In this document: positions 1-6,546 of the stretch, piece by piece
Numbering within the stretch: the first letter of the stretch is position 1
Layout: each line of letters starts with the position of its first letter
From: DAOMFM01 sp035429825
GTDB taxonomy: Bacteria > Acidobacteriota > Blastocatellia > UBA7656 > JADIYM01
DNA length: 14,613 nucleotides
Reading direction: 5' to 3'
NCBI GenBank assembly: GCA_044224215.1
Contig: JBGAKX010000113.1
Span: 1 to 14,613, forward strand
The notes under the pieces: generated by a model
Told to the model about the DNA's origin: nothing
The model's database searches: none
Seen by the model: only the letters and a program-made list of their open reading frames with translations
Program-made: the position numbers and the translations under genes

Positions 1-35
1 CGTCGCTGCGCTCCTCGACCCCCGGCTATTCTGGA

Positions 36-62
36 GCACCCCTTCGGGGTGCTTCGAACCAA
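36..62 (+). repeat. Palindromic hairpin repeat, copy 1
   Basis: A perfect stem-loop, GCACCCC-TTC-GGGGTGC at 36-52, is followed by a 10-base tail (TTCGAACCAA). The same 27 bases recur exactly at 135-161, and inverted relatives lie at the right edge of the window. Flanking bases differ between copies, so the 27 bp is the conserved unit. It resembles REP-type extragenic palindromes, but I do not recognise a named family. Confidence 0.8.
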
Positions 63-134
63 GGGGTAAACCGATGTGAATACGCCCCGGTGCAGTCCGA
101 CGCGGCCCTCACGTGGTTGGATGGTGGTTTGCCT

Positions 135-161
135 GCACCCCTTCGGGGTGCTTCGAACCAA
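135..161 (+). repeat. Palindromic hairpin repeat, copy 2
   Basis: Identical over 27 bases to the copy at 36-62, in direct orientation and 99 bp away. The hairpin begins 17 bases beyond the stop codon of the minus-strand gene ending at 168. It could therefore fold in that gene's 3' end and protect or terminate the transcript. There is no T-run after the stem in the minus-strand reading, so a classical intrinsic terminator is not supported. Confidence 0.8.
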
Positions 162-167
162 CGGGAC

Positions 168-1268
168 CTACACGCCTCGTGTGCCCCGATTCTCGAGGTC
201 CGCGATCACCAGCTCCCACGCGTCCACGAGCGGACCCATCTCCACCGTCCGGAACGCCTTTGCAAGCGCGCGATGGCACCACAACAACCGGTCGCGCTCC
301 CGACCCGCGCGCTCGAGCGCACCGGTCCCGCCCGATCGATATCTCCGCGACAACATCGCAAGCGATGCCATGCGCCAGCAGATCCCAATCACGAGTGACT
401 GCGGCGGAGCCTCGCCGATCGTCTTCGCCCACGCGCGGTCGCGATGCTCCCACGGATCGATCTGCTTCAACCACGAGCTCCACTCCACGAGCTCGGCAAC
501 GTCGGCGCCAAACGCCACCTTGATCTCCTGCAGCGCCACGTCCGCGTGCTGCCCGTCCGCCGCCGCATCGAGCGCAGCAGCGATGACCATGTCCTCGCTG
601 CCCCCGTATTCGAGCACGAGCGCAACCGTCGACAGCTGCAACGAGAGCGCGGGGATGTAGACACCGAACAGCGTCTGGCCGCTCGTCACGTCGACGCTCC
701 ACGCAAGTGCCTGCCCCAGCCTGCCACCGCGGGCGATAGCCACCGAGCTCCTCGAGCCCCGCTCGACGATCATGTTCAGCGACTCGGACACCGCATCGAG
801 CACGATGCCGGCACCCTCCGGCGCGGACGACAGCGCCTGGTACTCGCCGGACGTGCGCGGCAGCGACATCTCGCTGATCTCCAGAATCAGCGGATTCGGT
901 TCCATCGCGAGCGCCTCGGCCTGGTCATAGATCGGCGGTTGCTGGTACGCAGGCGGGGCCTGCCCCGCCATCGGCTGTCCCTCGTCGCGCTCGCCGAGCA
1001 CGAGAATCGGATCGAGCGACGACAGCGAGTCGCCGGCGCCCGCATTCTCGTAGAGGCTCTTGGCAATCTTGTACTTGTCGACGAGTTCCCTCGCCTCGGC
1101 CTTCAGGGTCAGAATGTGATCGCGCACTGCCTGAGCCTCGACGGGATCGGTCGTCTGTTTCAACTGCTCGCCTGCGAGCGTCAACTTGATGCCGATCGAC
1201 GCCACCTGGGCACGCAACTGCCTACCGATCGTCGACGGAATCTTGCCGGATGAGTCCTGGGATGACAT
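168..1268 (-). CDS. Protein with degenerate (metal-ligand-free) HD domain
   Basis: A 366-aa protein of unknown function. Residues 183-360 align by eye, almost without gaps, to the HD domain of MESH1/RelA-SpoT-like (p)ppGpp hydrolase proteins. The helix pattern, the 'LVLEYGG.ED..IAA' stretch, the 'EI...FG..VAELVE' stretch and the C-terminal 'GPLVD' helix all survive. Every expected metal ligand is replaced: the YLxH His by L210, the HD pair by D234-A235, the ED pair by D238-G239, and the ADK Asp by C297. Catalysis by the usual mechanism is therefore unlikely, and a binding or regulatory role is inferred. Residues 12-75 look coiled-coil-like and 99-125 form a Pro/Gln-rich linker. The ATG at 1268 is preferred to the upstream ATG at 1442 because a good minus-strand promoter (1330-1357) lies between them and similarity begins well inside. 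The gene is divergent from the copper monooxygenase. Confidence 0.8.
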   Translation of the reverse strand: MSSQDSSGKIPSTIGRQLRAQVASIGIKLTLAGEQLKQTTDPVEAQAVRDHILTLKAEARELVDKYKIAKSLYENAGAGDSLSSLDPILVLGERDEGQPMAGQAPPAYQQPPIYDQAEALAMEPNPLILEISEMSLPRTSGEYQALSSAPEGAGIVLDAVSESLNMIVERGSRSSVAIARGGRLGQALAWSVDVTSGQTLFGVYIPALSLQLSTVALVLEYGGSEDMVIAAALDAAADGQHADVALQEIKVAFGADVAELVEWSSWLKQIDPWEHRDRAWAKTIGEAPPQSLVIGICWRMASLAMLSRRYRSGGTGALERAGRERDRLLWCHRALAKAFRTVEMGPLVDAWELVIADLENRGTRGV

Positions 1269-1329
1269 GGCCAACCAGTCTTCTGCGTGTGTTTGGGGAT
1301 TCGCAGGAGGGACACCTGCAACACGGGCG

Positions 1330-1357
1330 ATTATAGCGAGTGTTTCGCATTTGGAAA
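1330..1357 (-). promoter_or_regulatory. Sigma70-like promoter for the pseudo-HD gene
   Basis: On the minus strand, TTTCCA (1357-1352) is followed after 16 bases by a perfect TATAAT (1335-1330). Transcription would start near 1323, giving a leader of about 55 nt before the ATG at 1268. This position also argues against the longer ORF starting at 1442. Confidence 0.6.
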
Positions 1358-1359
1358 CA
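1341..1359. promoter_or_regulatory. Candidate operator TGTTTC-N7-GAAACA
   Basis: A perfect 6-bp inverted repeat with a 7-bp spacer covers the -35 and spacer region of the minus-strand promoter at 1330-1357. A bound dimeric regulator would be expected to block that promoter. It also sits about 34-52 bp upstream of the -35 of the divergent monooxygenase promoter, so it could affect both genes. No regulator is identifiable in the window. Confidence 0.4.
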
Positions 1360-1392
1360 GCCGATTCGTGCTGCACCGCAACGCGTCGCACT

Positions 1393-1420
1393 TTGCCTCG
1401 CGCAGACTCCGCGCTATATT
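1393..1420 (+). promoter_or_regulatory. Sigma70-like promoter for the copper monooxygenase gene
   Basis: TTGCCT (1393-1398), a 16-base spacer, then TATATT (1415-1420), which matches the -10 consensus at five of six positions. The predicted start near 1427 leaves a leader of about 34 nt containing the GGAAGG ribosome-binding site at 1447-1452. Confidence 0.6.
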
Positions 1421-1460
1421 TCAGTCGCCCGCACTCAGTCACCTACGGAAGGTCAACAGC

Positions 1461-2999
1461 ATGAGACGACTCGTCGCGTCCGCAGCGCTTCTCGCCGGAG
1501 CATTTGCCATAGCCGTCGCACTTCAGCCCAGTCACGAACCGGCAATGGCCGCGGCGCCACAGGAACCGGTGACGTTCTCGAACCAGGTCGTGCGGATCTT
1601 CCAGGACAAATGCCAGACGTGCCATCACCCGGGCGACATCGCGCCGTTCTCGTTGATGACGTACGAGGAGTCGGTGGAGTACGCAGACCAGATCGCCGAG
1701 CGCACGGCGTCGCATCAGATGCCTCCGTGGAAGCCGGTCGAGGGCTGCAGCGAGTTCCTCAACAAGCGAAGCCTCTCGGACGACGAGATCGAGACGATCG
1801 GACGGTGGGTCGCAGACGGAGCTCCCGAGGGCGATCCCGCGGACATGCCGGCAAGCCTCACGTTCCCGGATGAGTGGAAGCTCGGCGAGCCGGACGTCGA
1901 GCTCGTTTCGACGCGCCAGGGGTACAAGGTTCCGGCGTCTGCGTCGTCGGACATCTACCGGTGCTTCACCGTAGCGACGAATTTCGACACCGACCGCTTC
2001 ATCACGGGCGTCGAGGTCCGGCCCGGAAACCACAAGATCGTTCACCACATTCTGCTTTTCATCGATACGTCCGGTGTTTCCGTGGACCTCGATCGCGCGG
2101 ATCCCGGTCCCGGCTACACGTCGTTCGGCGGTCCGGGCTTCAACACGATCGGATCGCTCGGAGGCTGGGCGCCGGGCGCGCCACCGACCGAGCTCCGCGA
2201 AGGCACGGGATACCTGGTTCCCCGCGGCGCACGCGTCGTGATGCAGATCCACTACAAGCCGAACGGCGAGGACGAAGTCGACCAAACCAGGATCGGCCTC
2301 CACTTTGCCCGCTCGCCTGTCTATCAGGATGCGATCGTGCTTCCGCTGATCAACCGCAATTTCACGATCCCTGCAGGCGCCCGCGACTATCCGGTCAACG
2401 TGTCGTTCAGCCTCCCTCCGGGCGTCAACCTGACGCTCGAGTCGGTCGCGCCGCATATGCACCTGCTCGGCCGCGAGATGCAGGTGACGGCAACGCTGCC
2501 AGGCGGCGAACGGCGCTGTCTGATCTACATCAACGACTGGGATTTCCACTGGCAGGGAGCCTACCGATACGCCGACCGGATACCGCTTCCCGGCGGGACG
2601 CAGATCGACGTGCAGGCGCTCTACGACAACTCGGAGCTGAACCACAGCCAGCCGAACTTCCCCCCGCAGGACGTGTCGTGGGGTGAACGCACGACCGACG
2701 AGATGTGCATCGCGTTCCTCGGAATCACGGTCGACGCCGAACACCGGACGCCCTCCGAGCCGGCCCTCGACGGCGCCGAGGTCAAGGGGTCGCGGCTCGT
2801 CGTCTCAGGTCAGGACATCAGAAACGGCTCCATCATCGAGGTCAACGGTGCGCCGCTGCGCGACTCGCGCACGAAGAGCCGCCACAGCTGCAGCTCGAGG
2901 GCGGACTGGCTCGAGGCAATTCCCGAGGGAACCACGGTCAACGTCACCGTGCTCAATCCCGATGGAGCACGGTCGCAGCCAATCGTGTTCTCACGGTAG
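1461..2999 (+). CDS. Exported cytochrome c – type II copper monooxygenase-like fusion
   Basis: 512 aa. Residues 1-30 are a signal peptide. A c-type heme motif CQTCH lies at 51-55 with a likely axial Met in 'HQMPPW' (M87). A region like the copper type II ascorbate-dependent monooxygenases (peptidylglycine hydroxylase/dopamine hydroxylase fold) follows, with HH at 195-196, H264 in 'MQIHY', the HxH pair H332/H334 in 'PHMHLLG', and M415 in 'DEMC'. These fit the CuH (three His) and CuM (two His, one Met) sites. Residues 440-511 resemble an IPT/TIG-like beta domain. Such enzymes hydroxylate C-H bonds using O2, one-electron donors and two copper sites; the substrate here is unknown. The fused heme may replace ascorbate as the electron source (inference). 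The start at 1461 is set by GGAAGG 8 nt upstream and by the signal peptide. It converges on the CusF–SCO gene, a plausible copper supplier. Confidence 0.9.
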   Translation: MRRLVASAALLAGAFAIAVALQPSHEPAMAAAPQEPVTFSNQVVRIFQDKCQTCHHPGDIAPFSLMTYEESVEYADQIAERTASHQMPPWKPVEGCSEFLNKRSLSDDEIETIGRWVADGAPEGDPADMPASLTFPDEWKLGEPDVELVSTRQGYKVPASASSDIYRCFTVATNFDTDRFITGVEVRPGNHKIVHHILLFIDTSGVSVDLDRADPGPGYTSFGGPGFNTIGSLGGWAPGAPPTELREGTGYLVPRGARVVMQIHYKPNGEDEVDQTRIGLHFARSPVYQDAIVLPLINRNFTIPAGARDYPVNVSFSLPPGVNLTLESVAPHMHLLGREMQVTATLPGGERRCLIYINDWDFHWQGAYRYADRIPLPGGTQIDVQALYDNSELNHSQPNFPPQDVSWGERTTDEMCIAFLGITVDAEHRTPSEPALDGAEVKGSRLVVSGQDIRNGSIIEVNGAPLRDSRTKSRHSCSSRADWLEAIPEGTTVNVTVLNPDGARSQPIVFSR

Positions 3000-3007
3000 T
3001 TTAGACC

Positions 3008-3844
3008 TCAACTGCTCAGTATTTGCATGAGCTGTTCCGCAGTCCACTTGTTTCCTCGCAGGAGCCTCACGAGCGTTCCGTCGGGACCCACGACTGCGGT
3101 CCTGAGCGAGTGGACGATCTGGCCGGACCGCGTTTCGTAGCTCAGTCCGTATGCCGCCGCGACTCGCCGAATCGTGTCGGGATCGCCGGTCGCAAGAGAC
3201 CAGTGCGTGAAGTCCGGCTCGGCGGGAGCCACTGCCTTGCGGCCGTACTCGGCGAGGACGGGCGGCGTGTCCCGCTCCGGATCGATCGAGATGCTCAGCA
3301 ACCGAGTGCGTGACCAGAGCGACGGGTTCGATCGAAGCGCCCTCTCGACCTCGGCGAAGTGATCGGTCATCAACGCGCAATAGTCCGGCAACGGACAGCG
3401 CGTGTAGATGAACGTGATCGCAACGGTATCGCCGCGGAAGCCCCGGAGCGTCAACGGCTTTCCGTCCTGGTCCACCAGTGCGAAGTCCGGCGCCGGCTGC
3501 CCCTCCACCGGGTCCGCGACGCTGGCGATCTCGACTGCACCGGCCGCATCGATCCGCCTCACGTCGGTTAGCACGGACTCGCGGTCTGCGACGACCAGCG
3601 TAGCCGTGATGCGATCGCCGATCGTGACGGTCCGTACGTCGACGTCGTCTGCAACGTGCAGCGTCATCGTCATGGCGTCCATGTAACCTTCGATCGGTTC
3701 GTGCGCCACCGTCAACGTTCGTTCGGCCGTCTCCGTTGCGACGATGGTGCCGCGGATTGGAAAACGCCGCTCCACGGGTGCCCGCGGCGTCGCACACGAG
3801 ACTGTGGCGACGGCCACGAAAACGAGGAATGACGTCAGACGCAC
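3008..3844 (-). CDS. CusF-like plus SCO1/SenC copper-delivery lipoprotein
   Basis: 278 aa from the GTG at 3844. A short hydrophobic signal ends at C17 ('VATVSC'), a weak lipobox suggesting membrane anchoring. Residues 28-88 resemble CusF copper-binding proteins: 'HEPI' (H48) and 'MTM' (M58, M60) match the copper ligands, while the Trp that caps copper in E. coli CusF is replaced by M55. Residues 113-278 are an SCO1/SenC thioredoxin fold with copper cysteines C150 and C156 in 'CPLPDYC' and the conserved H245 ('HSLRT'). SCO proteins deliver copper to, or reduce thiols of, copper enzymes such as cytochrome oxidase. Here the neighbour is a copper monooxygenase whose stop is 8 bp away. The start is uncertain: no clear ribosome-binding site is visible, and a TTG at 3862 would add six residues. 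Confidence 0.85.
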   Translation of the reverse strand: MRLTSFLVFVAVATVSCATPRAPVERRFPIRGTIVATETAERTLTVAHEPIEGYMDAMTMTLHVADDVDVRTVTIGDRITATLVVADRESVLTDVRRIDAAGAVEIASVADPVEGQPAPDFALVDQDGKPLTLRGFRGDTVAITFIYTRCPLPDYCALMTDHFAEVERALRSNPSLWSRTRLLSISIDPERDTPPVLAEYGRKAVAPAEPDFTHWSLATGDPDTIRRVAAAYGLSYETRSGQIVHSLRTAVVGPDGTLVRLLRGNKWTAEQLMQILSS

Positions 3845-3874
3845 CGCGCGATTGTAAGCCAACCCTGCGGTTGT

Positions 3875-3902
3875 TTGACACGCCGCATCGGCGGCCGATA
3901 CA
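3875..3902 (+). promoter_or_regulatory. Sigma70-like promoter for the aminotransferase gene
   Basis: A perfect TTGACA (3875-3880), a 16-base spacer and GATACA (3897-3902). The predicted leader is about 30-35 nt and carries the strong AGGAGTGA ribosome-binding site at 3931-3938. Confidence 0.6.
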
Positions 3903-3909
3903 CTCGCGC

Positions 3910-3922
3910 GTTCCCAGGGAAC
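3910..3922. promoter_or_regulatory. Candidate operator GTTCCC-A-GGGAAC
   Basis: A perfect 13-bp palindrome with a single central base lies just downstream of the -10 element (3897-3902) and upstream of the ribosome-binding site of the aminotransferase. It would cover the transcription start, a usual place for a repressor site. It also lies upstream of the divergent CusF–SCO gene. Confidence 0.4.
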
Positions 3923-3942
3923 CCTCGATCAGGAGTGAGTGA

Positions 3943-5094
3943 ATGACTGCACCAGCCAAGCCCGACATTCGACAGATCGCGCGGCTCGTGAAGCCGGAGG
4001 GAAATCTGGTTCAAGGCCAGTCCGAACTGGCGATTCCGCCCGCGCTTGCCCGTGCGGCAGAAGAGGCCATATCGGGTGGCCGTAACCACTACACGTTCTT
4101 TGAGGGAATACCCGACCTCCGGGCTGAGGTCGCGCGAAAGGTGCTTGCGCATAACGGCGTCACCGTGAGCGCAGACGCGTCGCCGGTCGAGATCATGATC
4201 ACTCCAGGCGCCACAGGCGCGCTCGTCGCAACCGCGCACGCGTACCTGAAGGGATCGTCGGCGTTGCTGTTCGAGCCCTACTACCCGTATCACCAGCGGA
4301 TTCTCGACACCGCCGGCGCCCGCGCCGAGATCTTCCCCCTGCGTGGCGAGAACCTCGAAATCGATCCCGACGCGCTGCGCGCGCAGTGCCGATCTGCCGT
4401 GCGCCGAGCCGACTATCCGTTGAAGGCGATCGTCGTGTGCTCGCCGTCCAACCCGACAGGCAAGTCTATGACGCGCGAGGAGCTCGATCTCGTCGCGTCG
4501 ATTTGCCAGGAGCTCGACCTGATCTGCATCAGCGACGAGGTCTACGAGCACTTCACGCTCACCGCATCGGACCACATCTCGATGGCGTCGCTGCCCGGAA
4601 TGTTCGAGCGGACGATCACATGCAACTCGTTCTCAAAGTCGTGGCGCGTCTCCGGCTGGCGGCTTGGCTTTGCGTTCGGCTACGGCCCGCTTGCGAGCAA
4701 GCTCCACGGCCCTGGAAACGTCTTCTACGTCTGCGCGCCGACGCCGCTGCAATACGCGCTCGCCTCGGTCCTCATGGCCGATCCGGGCTACTACGACGCG
4801 CAGCGTGACGAGTTCAGAGCCAAGCGCGAGCGCGCGACCACCACGCTCGAGGGGCTTGGGTTCTCGATCTACCCGTCACACTCGTCGTTCTACCTGTGGG
4901 TGCGCATCCCGGACCGTTTCCCGGACGCGATGCAGCTCAATGCGCAACTCCTCGAGCGCGAGGGCGTCGCAGGAGTTCCCGGCAGCGCATTTGCCGACGA
5001 TCCGGCGTGGAACCGCTGGATGCGGCTCTGCATCGCTCGGGAAGACGATCTGCTCGACGGCGCGCTCGAGCGCATCGCGCGCGCGCTCGCCTAG
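3943..5094 (+). CDS. PLP-dependent class I/II aminotransferase
   Basis: 383 aa, full length for fold-type I aminotransferases. Visible landmarks are 'YYPYHQRIL' (113-121), 'SPSNPTGK' with N170, 'ISDEVYEHF' with D198 and Y201, the Schiff-base lysine K232 in 'NSFSKSWRVSGWRLGF' with phosphate-binding R240, and the carboxylate-binding R361 in 'WMRLCIA'. These assign a cytosolic enzyme transferring amino groups between an amino acid and a 2-oxoacid. Family resemblance is to aspartate/methionine/aromatic-type aminotransferases of subgroup I-gamma, but substrate specificity cannot be read. The ATG at 3943 follows AGGAGTGA with ideal spacing and a TTGACA promoter. It ends 6 bp before the convergent 92-aa gene. 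Confidence 0.93.
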   Translation: MTAPAKPDIRQIARLVKPEGNLVQGQSELAIPPALARAAEEAISGGRNHYTFFEGIPDLRAEVARKVLAHNGVTVSADASPVEIMITPGATGALVATAHAYLKGSSALLFEPYYPYHQRILDTAGARAEIFPLRGENLEIDPDALRAQCRSAVRRADYPLKAIVVCSPSNPTGKSMTREELDLVASICQELDLICISDEVYEHFTLTASDHISMASLPGMFERTITCNSFSKSWRVSGWRLGFAFGYGPLASKLHGPGNVFYVCAPTPLQYALASVLMADPGYYDAQRDEFRAKRERATTTLEGLGFSIYPSHSSFYLWVRIPDRFPDAMQLNAQLLEREGVAGVPGSAFADDPAWNRWMRLCIAREDDLLDGALERIARALA

Positions 5095-5100
5095 GCCGGC

Positions 5101-5379
5101 TCAGACCTCGTCGAGATTGATGACCTGATCGGGCTCGGCGAGCGTGAAGTACTGGTCAAAGACCTCTGCGACACGCTCGAGCTCGAGCCCCTGGTACTCG
5201 AACTCCGCCTCGAGGAAGCGCTCCTTTACCTGGCGCTCAAAGTCGGCCACGTCCTGGGCGAACCCGCCCTGCGCAAGTGATACGACCACACGCTCGAGCG
5301 CGTCCTCGGGCATCTCGATCAACCGCGCATACTCGGGCTTCCACGTGACGATGTAGAACGCCCTATCCGTTGTGGCCAC
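5101..5379 (-). CDS. Small acidic protein of unknown function
   Basis: 92 aa from the GTG at 5379. I do not recognise the family. The start is chosen because GAGGAAG lies 6 nt upstream of this GTG, inside the end of the preceding glycosyltransferase gene. The two reading frames overlap by 17 bp, which suggests translational coupling. The protein begins 'ATTDRAFYIVTWKPEYAR', is rich in Glu and Asp, and appears mostly helical after residue 20 (for example 'DALERVVVSLAQ' and 'VADFERQVKERF'). No signal peptide, membrane segment, Cys pair or enzyme motif is visible. It may act with the upstream CgeB-like protein, as a partner or in the same pathway; this is inferred from the overlap only. Confidence 0.7.
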   Translation of the reverse strand: MATTDRAFYIVTWKPEYARLIEMPEDALERVVVSLAQGGFAQDVADFERQVKERFLEAEFEYQGLELERVAEVFDQYFTLAEPDQVINLDEV

Positions 5380-6427
5380 GGAAGAACTTCCTCGCGATCC
5401 GCTGCTCGAATTTCGTCGCAATTCGCAGCTTGCAATAGTCGTTCAGCGCGCGCTTCTCGGCCATGTTTCCCAGCCTGAGAAGTCGCGAATCGCCGACCAC
5501 CGTCAGATACGGCACGAGGTCGGCACCCGACGCCGGCACGAGGATCTCTTCGTCGCGAACGAACATGTCCGACAGTCCCGGCCGGTCAACCACGGCACAC
5601 GCCGCGCCGCACGCCGCCGGTTCGAGCAGTTCGAGCGGGAGCGCGTAGTCGATCGCATCCTGTGCGACCGGGACGAGCACAAGACGCGCGGACGAGTAGA
5701 TCGTGGCGCGATCGACGGGACTCGATGCGATCAACAACTCGATGTTCTCGGGCCATGAGTCTGCCGCTTCCCATCCCGATCCGGCGACGATGAACCGGTG
5801 CGACGGCAACGCGCGCGCCGCCTCGAGCAGATACGACTCGAGCGTGGCCTCGGTCGACGGATGCCTGTCCGCGACGAGCGCAAGATCGCACGCGATGTCC
5901 GGCTCGGGCGACCGCGGGTGAAACACCGCCGTGTCGATCGCCTCGTAGAGCGTCTGCGCCTCTTCCGCGCTCCACCGCGTGCGGTACGTATCGAGCGCGG
6001 GACCGCCGGAAATGGAGAACACGATATCGAAGCGTCCAATCTGATCGGCGCGAAGCCACGGCGCCGCGCCGTGGCCGTCGAATCCGTTCAGTGTGTCCCA
6101 CGGATCGAGATCGTAGAAGGCTGCCGCCGGCACGGCCTGCTCGAGGAGAAACTCGGCGGCATCCGGCCCCTCCGGAAACCCCGAGAGCACGACGATTGCA
6201 CTCGCATCGGAGCACTCGGTCTCGACCGTGTCGCGAGCCTCCTCCCACGTTCCGTACCGAACGAACCTCACGAACGAAAAGTCGCCGTCCGCGTCGCCAC
6301 CCGCCGGCTCGAAGTAGACGACGTGATGCCCCTTCTCGGCGGTGCCCTCGAGCAGGGTGAACAGGATTCGCGAGCGGTGATCAGATCTGCTCGACGTCAG
6401 CGGTGAACCAAAAAAGACGATTTTCAT
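5363..6427 (-). CDS. CgeB-like glycosyltransferase family protein
   Basis: 354 aa. Residues 1-45 ('MKIVFFGSPLTSS ... GHHVVYFEPA') form a Rossmann-type N-terminus like that of CgeB/spore-maturation glycosyltransferases. The family-like stretches 'AAFYDLDPWDTLN' (102-114), 'FDIVFSISGGPALD' (133-146) and 'RFIVAGSGW' (211-219) follow. The C-terminal 'LELLEPAACGAACAVVDRPG' (265-284) is the region that binds the nucleotide-sugar in GT-B enzymes. The likely role is a cytosolic sugar transfer to a cell-surface or secreted acceptor, but neither donor nor acceptor can be named. A minus-strand promoter at 6547-6575 leaves a leader of about 113 nt with two hairpins. No strong ribosome-binding site precedes the ATG at 6427. 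It is the first gene of a two-gene unit with the overlapping 92-aa gene. Confidence 0.82.
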   Translation of the reverse strand: MKIVFFGSPLTSSRSDHRSRILFTLLEGTAEKGHHVVYFEPAGGDADGDFSFVRFVRYGTWEEARDTVETECSDASAIVVLSGFPEGPDAAEFLLEQAVPAAAFYDLDPWDTLNGFDGHGAAPWLRADQIGRFDIVFSISGGPALDTYRTRWSAEEAQTLYEAIDTAVFHPRSPEPDIACDLALVADRHPSTEATLESYLLEAARALPSHRFIVAGSGWEAADSWPENIELLIASSPVDRATIYSSARLVLVPVAQDAIDYALPLELLEPAACGAACAVVDRPGLSDMFVRDEEILVPASGADLVPYLTVVGDSRLLRLGNMAEKRALNDYCKLRIATKFEQRIARKFFRGHNG

Positions 6428-6456
6428 AGTCTGGTCTCGTAGCGATTCTGTCGCGG

Positions 6457-6511
6457 GCGCCGTTCGGCAAATTCAACGGCGCGCCGGGTCCTGCCCGTTC
6501 GGATGACGGGC
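6457..6511 (-). promoter_or_regulatory. Two stem-loops in the leader of the CgeB-like gene
   Basis: In the minus-strand leader, GCCCGT/ACGGGC pair around a 7-nt loop (6493-6511), and GCGCCGTT/AACGGCGC pair around a 10-nt loop (6457-6482). Both lie between the predicted start near 6540 and the ATG at 6427. They could be a regulatory leader or simply stable structure; they match no riboswitch known to me. The same palindromes could also fold in transcripts reading rightwards. Confidence 0.35.
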
Positions 6512-6546
6512 GCGGTAGCTCAATTCGGTGCGGCGGGTCGGCGCGA

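Noticed and set aside
135..151. Intrinsic terminator of the pseudo-HD gene
   Set aside because: The stem is strong but is followed on the minus strand by AGGCAAACC rather than a U-run, and an identical hairpin recurs at 36-52 without a gene end beside it. Annotated as a repeat instead.
36..161. CRISPR array
   Set aside because: Only two units, each a palindrome, with a 72-bp gap; no third copy and no cas gene in the window.
76..660. Plus-strand open frame starting in the left repeat region
   Set aside because: It runs antisense to the pseudo-HD gene and translates the hairpin repeat; its composition (Ser/Arg/Pro-rich) looks non-coding.
1269..1442. N-terminal extension of the pseudo-HD gene to the ATG at 1442
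   Set aside because: It would place the start upstream of a consensus TATAAT promoter at 1330-1357 and overlap the promoter of the divergent gene.
1443..2744. Minus-strand open frame of 433 codons opposite the copper monooxygenase
   Set aside because: The plus strand carries the heme and copper motifs, a signal peptide, a promoter and a ribosome-binding site; the antisense frame has none.
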